From contig JACYXH010000359.1 of assembly GCA_026745465.1 (NCBI GenBank), forward strand, positions 315,001 to 379,000: 64,000 nt of DNA. The letters are read 5' to 3'. Below the pieces are notes generated by a model. The model ran no database searches. It saw only the letters and a program-made list of their open reading frames with translations, and was not told the DNA's origin. The stretch is from Lota lota (taxonomy: Eukaryota; Chordata; Actinopteri; Gadiformes; Lotidae). Every line of letters begins with the position of its first letter. The stretch's first letter is position 1. Below, one piece after another: positions 44,501 through 64,000 of this stretch. The translations under genes and the position numbers were made by a program.

Positions 44501-45703
44501 TGAGGATGATCAATGATATGAAATCACATTTATTTTTATGATTTGATTCTCCTTTCTTTTCTCCGCCTATAGAGTCAAGTCCAGTCGAAGGCAGACAAGG
44601 TGAGACTGGCGCTGGAGAAACTCAAAGAGGCTAAGATTAGGAAGGTAAAGCATTCTTCCTTTTCATATCGATCCAAACTGTCAGGTCATCGATAATTTAT
44701 TAGAAATGTCAGATAAGATGGTAAAATAAAACATATACTAGTAAAAGCATACATTTTTATAAAAAGCTGGAGTAAACAGAAACATTTTGAACGGTGGATG
44801 GGGGGCGGTGGATTGTTTCACCCACCAACAACACGGTCCCCTTCCACTGCTCCTCCTGCTCCTCCTGCTCCTTCTCCTCCTGCTCCTCCCGTTCCTCCTG
44901 CTCCTCCTGCTCCTCCTCCTGCACCTCCCCTTCCACTGCTCCTCCTGCTTCTCCTGCTCCTTCTCCTGCTACTCCTCCCGTTCCTCCTGCTCCTCCCCTT
45001 CCACTGCTCCTCCTGCTTCTCCTGCTCCTCGTCCTCCTGCTCCTCCCGTTCTTCCTGCTCCTCCTGCTCCTGCTCCTCCTCCTGCACCTCCTGCTCCTCC
45101 CATTCCTCCTGCTCCTCATGCTTCTCCCGTTCCTCCTGCTCCTCCTGCTCCTCCTACTCCTCCTGTTCCTCCTGGTCCTCTCAGCGGATCGTCAAGGTGC
45201 TGATGTGCAATGGCAGCTTCAAGATGCTCATGGTGGACGACAGACAGCGAGTGGGCGGGGTGCTGGACATCCTGTTTGAGAAGACCCACTGCGACCGCGC
45301 CCTGGACTGGAGCCTGTGTGAGAGCAACCCAGAGCTGCAGATCGGTGAGGGTTAGGGGGGAGGGGGATGGAAATGTGCATGTACCCATGCATCCAACACA
45401 AAGGTTCACAACCCAGTCACAACCCAGCTCAAAGTCCAGGACACAAAGGGGGACATCACATCACCTGAGATAAGTGTTTTTTTTTTCTGTTATTTAAGGC
45501 CAACACATAATAATGACAGCATCCAGATATCTACAGTGAGTCTGTAGTATAATGGCTGTATGGTTGAATGAGGAAGTAGGGTGGATGGATGATTCATATT
45601 TAACAACAAAATGGTGCCTTGCACCATTTGTCCGAGAGCAAGAGAGTCAAAAGCTCGCTCAGTAGCCATCAGCCTACAGGTGTGAATCACGCACAACGCA
45701 CAT

Positions 45704-45798
<95 letters not shown>

Positions 45799-48700
45799 CC
45801 TATACACAATGGGGCAGGATAGTCTAGTTGCAAGGATATTCTACTCCAAGCCAAGAGGTACTCTTTTCGATCCCCAATGTCCGCAAGCAGACTTGTAAGC
45901 ATCCTTGAGAAAGATGGCTACCTCCCAAGTTCGCCTGCTCCTTAATCACGTTTCTGTTGGATTGACTTAACATACGTTGAATACATTATTACATCTATGT
46001 TTTCTGTATCTTTCTTGTATGCAGAGAGGATCTTCGAGGACCATGAGCTTTTAGTAGAGAAGTTGTGTTCGTGGGGCCGCAGCAGTAAAAACGCAATCTT
46101 TTTTGTCTCCAGGCCTGAGAAATACTCCCTCTTCAAAGACCCCCAGGTAAGCAGACACAGAGTGAACGCCTGCGAAGCTATGATATTTTCACTTTGCAAT
46201 CAAACCCTAATCACACCTCGGTTTCTCCTAAGGTTTTCTACATGTGGAGAAACAGCAGTGAGGCGCTGAGGAACACAAAAGAAACAGAGAAAATGCTTTT
46301 ACTGAAGGTCCAGTACCATTCTAACACCACTCTACAGGCCATCCATGGCCAGACTCTATCTAGATTAATGTTGTTCAGTCTGGAGTGTCATTTCCTGTAG
46401 TATCTGTTTCAAGTTGCTGTATTTACATTTTCTGATTATATTTGCTTTGTATTTTTGACTATTTAACATTTATTTTTTGTATCTTAATTAATTTGTTTGT
46501 GCTCTGGCAATGAAAATGTATGTTTCCCTTGAAAATTCGCCATGTGGATTGATTTGTAATTAATTTAACTATATCCTATTATATTCAACCCTTTGACATT
46601 TCAGGAGAATTTCGAAGGGCCCTCTGCGATAGTGCCCGACCTGGAGGGGGTGCTGTACCAGAAGGAGAGTGGGAAGAGGAAGTGGAATAAGCAGTACTTT
46701 CTGCTCAGGGCCTCTGGCATCTACTATATACCCAAGGGCAAGACCAAGGTAGAGGGAATACTGTGTAAATAACAGAAACCATTGCTACAGTGGTCTTTTC
46801 TTAACCCTTAAAGTTCCGTTAGAGCCAGAGCCAGAGCCAATTCAAAACTATTGCTTTGCTTTTGGGGTTTGTGTGGTTTTGGGATCAAAATCTATTGGCT
46901 GTCAAAGCACCCATCATCATAGTGTGTGTGTCAACTGCTGACCATATTTACAGTTTGAAGATAGCTTCTGTTCAACAGAAATTTCTGTTGAGTTCACAGG
47001 GCAGCCTAGAACCAAAATACTTCACAAGTGTGTTGTTTGATGAAACAGATCAAACGTTTCAGCGACCTTCTAGTCAGCACCAAAAATATACAGAGCACAA
47101 TTTAAAATGATGTCAGTCAAAATGAAACATGATAAAGTGACTTACTCCCTATTTGACTCTGTCAGGGCATCTTTGAATTCACAATTTTAAAACGTATTTT
47201 ATGTCTCTCAAAATTAAACACGATAAAGTGCCTTACTCCCTCTTTGACTCTTCAAACTCATCATTACAACCTTTTTGTTTCATCCTAAATGTCTACAAGT
47301 CTTCGATCCACCTCAGCTGCCTGGTCAGATTTGAAAATGTGAACATCTACACGGCTAGCGGTTACAAACAGAAATACAGAGCACCCACTGACTTTTGCTT
47401 CATACTGAAGGTAAACCACAACCTACTGTCATTTGATAAACGTGCGATAAAAAATGCTGTTACGAATGATAAACTGCTATGAATTGAATCATAGTCGTTT
47501 TATAAGACTTTGAGATTGTGCTTATATATTACAGTGTTTCTACTACTATCATACTTTTTTTAATACTACTATAGTACACTAGTCTCGTCCACTACTATAG
47601 TACCTCAGTCTTCTACTATAGTACCTCAGTCTTCTACTATAGTACTCCAGTCTCTTGTACTATAGTACCTGTCTTCTACTATGGTACTCCAGTCTCTTGT
47701 ACTATAGTACCTCTCTTCTACTACGGTACTCCAGTCTCTTGTATTATAGTACCTCAATCTTCTACTATGGTACTCCAGTCTCTTGTACTATAGTACCTCA
47801 ATCTTCTTCTATGGTACTCCAGTCTCTTGTACTATAGTACCTCAATCTTCTACAACTATAGTACTTCAGTCTCTTGTACTATAGTACCTCAGTCTTCTAC
47901 AACTATAGTACTTCAGTCTCTTGTATTATAGTACCTCAGTCTTCTACTACTATAGTACTTCAGTCTCCTGTACTATAGAACTCCATGCTTCTACTACTAT
48001 TACTCCTGCTATTACTATTAGTCTTGCATGTGTATTCATATTCAATACTATAGTATTCATGTTGTTCAGAGAGTCTAAATAGTTCTGCCACTTAACCTAC
48101 AGCTCTTCTTGAGTCTACGCTCTGCTATTTTTTAACAGCTTCTTCTTTTTAATATATAACAGTTAGAGAGAGACAGAGTGAGAGACAGAGATACGGACAC
48201 AGAGAGACAGAGAGAGACGAGGAGTTACAGAGATAGAGTGAAAGAAGAATATAAAGAGAACCCTCTCTCGTTCCTTCATCAGAGAGCGGTTAGGTGTGAA
48301 GGCCACCATTGACAGACAGATCCTTGCAGTGCTGCTGCTGGTAGCTGCAAAGATCAATTGGAGTGATGAAGGGAGTCTTGGTCATAAGGTGTCAATCTAA
48401 TACATAACAGTTTTTGGAGGGTGATGGGTTGCCTTGGCAACCATCGAGATGAAATTCGCCTGGAACTGAAAGTCACATTTATTTGAGCCAGCCTTCTGTC
48501 TGTTTCATTCAACTTCCATAGTGATGATGATGGTGATTATGGTGATGGGGGGGGGGGGGGGGGGAGGATATACAACATCTGTTGTATAGTGCTAGTGTTG
48601 AATCGAATTAACAGATTCTTTTTTTACATTGCATTACATTACAAGTTACATTACACCCCACATAAAAAATGCTATGTTTGTAATTTATTGCATATTTATT

Positions 48701-49762
48701 GGTGAATCTTAAAATCCTAATATTCATCAACTCAGACGTTTTTCGTTTGTTTGGTTTTGGCCATGCGATTGTCTTACTTTGAAATATGAGTATTTAATGC
48801 CACCTCCTGGCCACCAGGATGAACTGCATGCGTGGTGAAACGCGCTAGGGAGACCATTCTAACCTGGTCTCTTCTTCCTCAGCATCCCTGTCTCCAGCAG
48901 GAGTCAAAGTACATCAAGTTTCTGTGTTGTGAGGATGAACACACGCTCTCCCTCTGGGTCAACTCCATCAGAGTAGCCAAGGTCAGACACCAAATTAATA
49001 AATACATACATACGTACGCTATTAGGTATGCAATAAACAAAAAACGAAAGGCTGAACAAACGGGTGAACTAATTAACAAAAACGTTATTAATAACCAATT
49101 GGATTAACAGAAGCATAAATTGTATCCTCTTTTATCCCCTCTCTGGGACGTGTGTTCAGTACGGCGCTGCCCTGTATAAAAACTACCAGGCGGGAGTCCA
49201 TCGCTCCGTAACCCAGACGTCCTCCCTCCACCTCAGCCACTCACCTGACGCCAATCCTGCCACCCCTCTTGCTGTCCACAGCGGTACGACCCTAGCTCTA
49301 GCCAGCAGGGGGCTATACATGCAGACAAACCTCAACCAGGAACACATTCAACAAGTCATGGGTCAAGCCATGTACTAGTCATTCAGCTCAAATACAATGA
49401 TAGAAAATGAAAAAAAAAAACTACTAATTAATGTTAAACAAATGTAACTTTAAAAATAAGTTAAGATGTGCTTTATTAATCCCAGGTGAGACATTTTGGA
49501 AGGTAGGCTATATATTATTATTTTTACAATTTACAATTGAAGACCAATCATGACTTTTTTAAATTGATGTCACAATTTCCCTACAGGAAGAGAGGAGGGT
49601 CAAAGTGTCAAACAGCAAAGCAGCCCACCACCACAACTTGTCTGTGGTGCTTCCACCACAGATGTCTCCGGTGCTTCTTCACCTGTCCTCAATGGGGACG
49701 ACCTGCCTGAACCTCCACCAGACTTCATCCCAACTGTCCCTCTCGGTTACACCACTTCCTGA
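41594..49762 (+). CDS. apbb1ip: Amyloid beta precursor protein-binding family B member 1-interacting protein (RIAM), complete coding region in 12 exons
   Basis: Adaptor that carries Rap1-GTP signals to talin and Ena/VASP, activating integrins at the plasma membrane. Exons: 41594-41653, 43614-43701, 44001-44473, 44573-44644, 45185-45344, 46025-46146, 46233-46307, 46605-46748, 47300-47410, 48883-48981, 49160-49283 and 49587-49762. Phases agree and give 567 residues. Order: talin-binding helix 1 (MFINLLGEIDVLAE), helix 2 (LNELEDQDLDNLMADL), a 21-copy DLTx array (70-153), KADKVRLALEKLKEAK, an RA domain (about 232-330), a PH domain (about 358-470) and a short Pro-containing C-terminus (PEPPPDFIPTVP). 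Human RIAM is about 100 residues longer and far richer in polyproline. The start ATG directly follows a splice acceptor. The exon ending at 46307 has a weak donor (GTCCAG). Confidence 0.94.
44060..44311 (+). repeat. apbb1ip: In-frame 12-base coding minisatellite (DLTT/DLTP array) in apbb1ip
   Basis: Exactly 252 bases, 21 units of 12, mostly GACCTGACCACA or GACCTGACCCCG, encoding DLTT or DLTP with a few variants (DLIT, GLTP, YLTT). It begins right after the second talin-binding helix, whose own end (MADLAADL) already has DL spacing. Unit length is a multiple of three, so copy-number change keeps the frame. The other two forward frames and one reverse frame are also open, which is a by-product of the repeat. 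Confidence 0.95.
44838..45182 (+). repeat. (CTCCTG)n-type pyrimidine array before apbb1ip exon 5
   Basis: Roughly 340 bases of CTCCTGCTCCTC units with TTCCACTGCTCC interruptions, running directly into the acceptor TCCTCTCAG at 45184. It gives long open frames (poly Pro/Ala/Ser, poly Leu) that are not genes. Confidence 0.9.
45185..46307 (+). CDS. apbb1ip: apbb1ip RA (Ras-association) domain exons
   Basis: Three exons (45185-45344, 46025-46146, 46233-46307). They encode the ubiquitin-like fold that binds Rap1-GTP: a first strand RIVKVLMCNGSFKMLMV, the helix VGGVLDILFEKTHC, then ELQIERIFEDHELLVEKL and RPEKYSLFKDPQ. The order matches human RIAM closely, and the preceding ALEKLKEAK helix is the usual lead-in. 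A (CTCCTG)n array lies directly before the first of these exons. Confidence 0.92.
45808..45990 (+). mobile_element. tRNA-derived SINE, plus orientation
   Basis: An A box (TAGTCTAGTTG at 45820-45830) and a B box (TTTCGATCC at 45865-45873) lie at tRNA-like spacing, directly downstream of a (CA)n run (45709-45794). No tRNA fold is complete, so it is a SINE head rather than a tRNA gene. Confidence 0.5.
46605..48981 (+). CDS. apbb1ip: apbb1ip PH domain exons
   Basis: Exons 46605-46748, 47300-47410 and 48883-48981. The PH domain opens LEGVLYQKESGKRKWNKQYF and LLRASGIYYIPKGKTK, continues CLVRFENVNIYTASGYKQKY and FCFILKHPC, and ends with the C-terminal helix EHTLSLWVNSIRVAK, including the invariant PH tryptophan. 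The acceptor of the middle exon is GTCTACAAG, chosen because it gives a match to the human junction and keeps phase. Confidence 0.9.
47560..47995 (+). repeat. Minisatellite in apbb1ip intron, CTATAGTAC units
   Basis: About 430 bases of a roughly 44-base unit that alternates TACTATAGTACCTCAGTCTTC and TACTATGGTACTCCAGTCTCTTG. The core GTACTATAGTAC is palindromic and recurs in many units. Confidence 0.85.
49160..49762 (+). CDS. apbb1ip: apbb1ip C-terminal exons, shortened tail
   Basis: Exons 49160-49283 and 49587-49762. After the PH domain the sequence is YGAALYKNYQ followed by low-complexity Ser/Thr/Pro residues and PEPPPDFIPTVPLGYTTS, then TGA. PPPDF matches the start of the human polyproline region, but the long run of EVH1- and SH3-binding proline stretches is absent. 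A run of 46 G starts 100 bases after the stop. Confidence 0.85.
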
Positions 49763-49860
49763 ACGGAAGCCTCATATAGTGGCCCACCGGGCATGGCCCA
49801 CCCAATTTTCTCCGAGCCCATCCAAATTGCAACGCTTCAGCACAATCCGCCTAATCATCT

Positions 49861-49906
<46 letters not shown>
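49861..49906 (+). repeat. Run of 46 G residues
   Basis: A pure G homopolymer in the apbb1ip 3' UTR, 100 bases after the stop. Shorter G runs occur at 3034-3053, 48547-48564 and 52027-52045, and a C run at 50170-50184. Confidence 0.93.
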
Positions 49907-49907
<1 letters not shown>

Positions 49908-50006
49908 GGGAACTGCCCATCGTAGCCCAGTCCATATTTCATATTGTACCGTCAACACTGTTTAACTCCCCGAAATAGCACCGTGGACACGTCTCCAGTA
50001 GTCAGA

Positions 50007-50012
50007 AATAAA
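50007..50012 (+). terminator. apbb1ip: Polyadenylation signal, probable apbb1ip 3' end
   Basis: AATAAA is 245 bases after the apbb1ip stop, followed by a GT-containing stretch. Confidence 0.5.
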
Positions 50013-50544
50013 CGTTCCACTGTTATAAACCCGACCATCTGGAAATGCTAATTCGCTGCCTCCCGTTGGAAAAGCTAGTTGTGGATAGTTAAAGTAGGTC
50101 TATCTCTCTACTATAAAGGAATGATAAATAATTTTATAATTATTGGAGGAGGGGGGGGTAAATAATTTTACCCCCCCCCCCCCCTCCACGATGACAAAAG
50201 TAACTTTCTGCTTGGAAATAATAAGTGGAACCAGGTGTCTCTGTGTAGGGCTTGAACGAAAACACGGCCGAACCTGTAAATGAGCCTCCAACGGGTCCCT
50301 CATCCTATGTGGGATCCATCTAGTTTTTTCTACACATCCTGGGCCAGCGTGGCCACATAGTTAATATATTGTGTATAACGTTATAGTACTTTAAGGCGTG
50401 CTGCTGTGTTCAGAGCCGGTGTTGATCAAAGTGTCCCTCCCCGGAGTTATCGTAATTAATCTGTTATATATAACAATGTTGCAAGTTACAAGCGCACAGA
50501 ACACACAAAACAAGACCACCTGTCTTTACCGTTTTAATGGGCCG

Positions 50545-50550
50545 TTTATT
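50545..50550 (-). terminator. abi1: Polyadenylation signal, probable abi1 3' end
   Basis: TTTATT on the plus strand is AATAAA on the minus strand, in AT-rich sequence at the far end of the abi1 3' UTR. It lies only about 530 bases from the apbb1ip signal, so the two genes converge. Confidence 0.45.
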
Positions 50551-53292
50551 ACAAAATGACTGTACATACATTTCAATGAACATATTGTATGTACATAAGC
50601 CGAGAGGACAGACAAGAAATCTACGGATTCTGTTCCCGTGAAGAACAAAGTTACTGATCACTTTATTTATTTTCCGTTTTTTTTTTCTCTCTCTTTTCTC
50701 CACGTTTTCGTCGTAAGAAAAAAAACAACATCGAAGAGCAGGCGCGTCGGGATGTCCTGAAATGTCAGAAGTTAAGTGGTAAACATTACACAGTTCAGCG
50801 CGCCAGTGGTAGTCTCACCTTGATCTCTACATAGGAGCCCAAAGTATAAATAAATCAGTTACATACAGCTGCAAGCAGACGTTCCTCAGCAGTGTAGGAC
50901 TCAAATAATAAAGAAAGGATGGGGGGGGGGGAAGAATGCATGGCTAGAAATGAGTCAGAAAAATAAATTGATAAATTTTTTGGTGGAACAAAAATGCCAA
51001 TTAGCCATGGAAGAAAATACACGAAACCGTCGAATACACCGTTTTTGATGACGTAGAGGCGAATGGTCACCAGCTATGGCGTCAGTGAGTCCTTCAAAAA
51101 CGTTCATCTTTGCACAAAAGGCTGATTACACTGTTCAACAAGACAGGACTGTGAAATACATTGTCTTCCATTGTTTCGTTGGGGGGAATTCCCTTTGGAT
51201 GTACGATGCGTCTACTAGATATGATCTCGTCCCTCGACCAGGTGAGTAAACCTTAAATGCCGAGTACACATTCTCATCGAAGTTCGATTTTTTTTTTTAA
51301 TTTGGTTAAAAACGCCAAAGACCAAGAAATGCGCGACAGCGTGGCATGTCATTGCCATTGGATCATGCAGAAGATGCTTCAAGTTTCAAAACATCAGCTT
51401 TATGTTGTGAAATTCACAAAATCAGTTCCATAAGCTGTACGATTTATATGGTTTAAATCAATTCCACCCCAACAAATACAATTCATAAATGATTATGTTA
51501 AAATTAGGATGTTTGCTTTCATTCGCATGTGGCACAATATATTCATTTCTGTAAAAAAAAGAAGAAAAAAAAAAGAAGAAAAAAATATATAAAACATGTG
51601 ACAAGTAACAGACAATGAATCTAACTGTAGTACATTAAGTGCATATAATGCACAGATGTCTTGCCTACGGTTACGATGATTTAATACAAATGATAAGGTT
51701 ACATTCAACACTGTTGACGGGTCACCCATCAATAGGAAACAAAACAAAAGAATAGCTGAAACAGACTTGTTTATGAGTAAGGAGAGACCCTTTTCAACAG
51801 CCTTGCACTTGTGTTGAGGTTATCGTGGTAGGTGATGGTGGTTGTATTGAGCACCAGGTTTTTTGTTTTTTTCAAAGCACCTTACCAGGAACTGCTTTTC
51901 AGAATAAAAAATGAATTGTTTCGGGCCAGCAGAGGTCAGCTTGAATAGATCCAATCAAACTGCTGAAAACCGAAAATCATCAAATTGGTCTAACAACCTA
52001 ACATCAGTCCTGTTAGTCCTTCAAAATGGGGGGGGGGGGGGGGGGCATGGCATAACCGAAGCATCACAGTGGCACCTAACTCGACAAAACTAAAAACTAA
52101 AAAATTGACAGCATTGTCTGTCCTTCAGAGTACAAAAATGAAATAAAAACGTTTAGCGTGTGAGCACTCTTCTAATGTTAAAATGGCACTGAAATCGTTA
52201 CGGACGAAAGCGCATTCAGATGAATTATACATCACTAATCGTAACAGAAATGACAAGCCGTCGACCCGTTCAATGCGTCCAGGTCGATGGGTGAACCACG
52301 CACACGCACGCGCGCACACACACACACACTACTGACAAACGCCATGACAGCGTCTCACGGTACAAAGTACACACACGCACAGTATCTGAACAGAGACAAA
52401 CTCCACCAGATAGAAGACAACCTAAACAGTTTCTTTTTTTTTTTCATGTTGTTTTGTTGTTGATTCTATACAATCGGTGCAACCCACCCCGCCCCACCCG
52501 CCATTTTATTTCCAACCGTGATGTGTGCACCTGGTTCCCAATGACACATAGCTTTAGTAAATATAAATCTTCAACGCAGTGCTTTTCTTCTTCATCTTTG
52601 TTTGTTTTTTTGTCTTCTGAACATCATCCGTGTCACTTTTGTCTCTCTTTTTTGTCAGAATAAAGTTTCGTGTTTGTCTTGTAATTTCTTTCTTTTTTGT
52701 AAAAACCAAAATAGATGTTGCTTTTTTTGCTAGTAGGGTGAGAAGACCGCCGTGATGGCTCTAGAATGTACATAGAAGGACGTCACTTAAAAATAAAAAA
52801 ACCGACATTGCATTGTGGTATTTAAATCTCGACACACACACTTCTTCAGGTAGAAGTCCCAACAGTAATTATGTCAATACAGTTAAATTGCCGCTAATTA
52901 ATTTACCGGAAATATAGAAAATACTTATTTCATGAGTAATGTTTTTAATCGACCTCCTCCGCATTGCTCATTCGCGCCGGAATGAAGGAGCAGAGTGTTG
53001 AATCGCAAACTAGAAAACCATCATACAGTCTCTCATTGGTTCCCATTTCATGTTTATACATTTCCGTAGTTTTCTTTTGGGAGAGAGTCTGGAGGTGGGA
53101 TGTGTGGGGTTGTAAATTGTAAGATGAATTCACATGGCACTTGACTCTCGATGTCGGAGGCGCTTTATAAACTGCTACGGTCTCATCGGGGAGGTGGTTG
53201 AAATTCATACTGTACATATCCGAACCGACCAAAAACAAATCCGCTTCCTTCACCAAAACGGAGTCATGTTGGGTTTTTGTTTGTGTTTGTGT
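50551..53292 (-). other. abi1: abi1 3' UTR (inferred)
   Basis: About 2.7 kb with no reading frame of note. It is AT-rich with poly-A/T patches (51555-51590, 52433-52444), a G run at 52027-52045 and a few CA repeats (52310-52327). The extent rests on the signal at 50545; alternative ends are likely in a UTR this long. Confidence 0.45.
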
Positions 53293-62968
<9,676 letters not shown>

Positions 62969-63498
62969 CTGTGGGGGGGGGGGGGGAGGGGGGTAATGTT
63001 ACAACAATCTACTCCACCGGTCTTGAAAGTCAAATAACATTATTGTGTATTTTCAACGGAACACCTTTCAACAGGTTAAATATTGGGCAATGATACAAGG
63101 AAATTCAAAGAGTTGAAATCAAACATAAATCACTGAATTTTAAAAGCCATTGAATTTTGTATATGTAAATACCATTGAATTCGTAACATTGAATTTCATC
63201 TGAATTTATTTGTTTTGAATTCCCCTCTATGAAATTCAAATATGGCATTTCCATTTGTACCATTTCAAAAACACAATTTAAAAATAATGTTTTCAATGTT
63301 CACTAATTCCGATACAAAATTCAAGTTGTAGATATTCGAAATACGATATTCATTACTCATATCCAAGTGTTCAAAATAACGACCAGAAAATTCAAGCCAA
63401 ATAAATTCTAACTGAAGAAGCAGGGCATTCCAAGGACAAGCCTAAGCTATCGAGAATGAATGTAATCTAACCGACTGCTGTCATCATAGGTGTTATGT

Positions 63499-63831
63499 TG
63501 TGTGTGGGAGTGTGTGTGGATGGTGGCTGGTTTAAGCAGCCTCACCTGGCCCGAGTCAGACTGATTGGAGTCTGGGGCTGGGTGAGGCTGCACACCTGTT
63601 GCACATCAAGCAATCAGTGTGCACAGGTTAAACCAGCCATCACCACACACACACTCAGGGAGAGCTCTCTGGCATGCCAGCTGCATGCCCCATTCTACGC
63701 AACCTTTACAATAAACCGGTTTTTCCAACATCACCACCCTGTTTCCATTGGTTTGGAGGAGCCCGAGGAAAGTCACCTAGGTGGAGTATGGAAGCCACCC
63801 AGGTGGCGTGTAGTAAATGGAGATTGCTACA
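63499..63831 (+). mobile_element. Second copy of the LTR-like repeat found at 30413-30710
   Basis: It shares most of its length with 30413-30710, including TTAAGCAGCCTCACCTGGCC, GTGCACAGGTTAAACCAGCC, an AATAAACCGG stretch and AGTCACCTAGGTGGAGT. It has TG/CA ends as in the other copy. The octamer GTGTTATG occurs just left (63490-63497) and just right (63834-63841) but does not fit those ends exactly. It lies in an abi1 intron. Confidence 0.6.
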
Positions 63832-64000
63832 TTGTGTTATGAGGGGTTTTGAATCCCTGAAAACTCCTGTGTTTATTGAGCTCCGAGTTTGAATATACAT
63901 AACACAAACCGGACAACTTACTGGAGCCCCGTCGTTCTATCTGCTGGCCATCGTCGGGTTTGATTCTCAAGCAGCTTTCTTTGATCACATGACTGCGCTC

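Noticed and set aside
44757..45355. Several overlapping frames of more than 100 residues on both strands
   Set aside because: They come from the CTCCTG array. Only 45185-45344 is coding (apbb1ip).
45811..45885. A tRNA gene suggested by A- and B-box matches
   Set aside because: The cloverleaf arms do not pair, and the sequence continues as a repeat; it fits a SINE head.
63922..64000. A possible further abi1 exon on the minus strand with a good GTAAGT donor at 63921
   Set aside because: The open sequence upstream (CLRIKPDDGQQIERRGS) does not match the known ABI1 region before APVST. Phase would fit, but evidence is a donor alone.

Overview
The window is nuclear DNA from a bony fish. The genes are split by canonical GT-AG introns, the proteins match vertebrate families, and the non-coding DNA holds fish-type V-SINE cores, a BEL/Pao LTR retrotransposon and a hAT transposon. 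Very long dinucleotide, GGAA/TTCC and pure G/C tracts occur every few kilobases. That density recalls codfishes (gadids), but the species is an inference.

Layout, left to right. (1) 359-12320, plus strand: the 3' two-thirds of gpr158, an orphan class C receptor, with six exons from the last transmembrane helices to the CPWE-motif tail, then a 3' UTR to about 14590. (2) 15273-20185, plus: a complete 11-exon anxa13 encoding a 316-residue annexin with an N-myristoylation start. (3) 20186-25181: no recognised gene. (4) 25182-38209, minus: a six-exon gene I cannot name. It encodes a secreted protein of about 954 residues with a signal peptide, five CxGxxC motifs, a coiled coil, a TNFR cysteine-rich domain, an EGF-like domain, a second TNFR domain and three tandem TNF/C1q-like modules. 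Its fourth intron is almost wholly a decayed BEL/Pao element with two LTRs and nested insertions. (5) 41594-49762, plus: a complete 12-exon coding region of apbb1ip (RIAM) with talin-binding helices, an unusual 21-copy DLTx array, RA and PH domains and a short C-terminus. (6) 50545-62968, minus: the 3' part of abi1, whose 5' exons lie beyond the right edge. A ZBED5-like hAT transposon sits in its last intron.

The order gpr158 - apbb1ip - abi1, with apbb1ip and abi1 convergent, matches human 10p12. anxa13 and the unnamed gene lie between gpr158 and apbb1ip, where human has MYO3A and GAD2. RIAM and Abi1 both act on actin: RIAM links Rap1 to talin and Ena/VASP, and Abi1 is part of the WAVE complex. 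The other genes are not obviously linked in function. The most interesting item is the unnamed gene, which joins TNF-receptor-type and TNF/C1q-type domains in one secreted chain.
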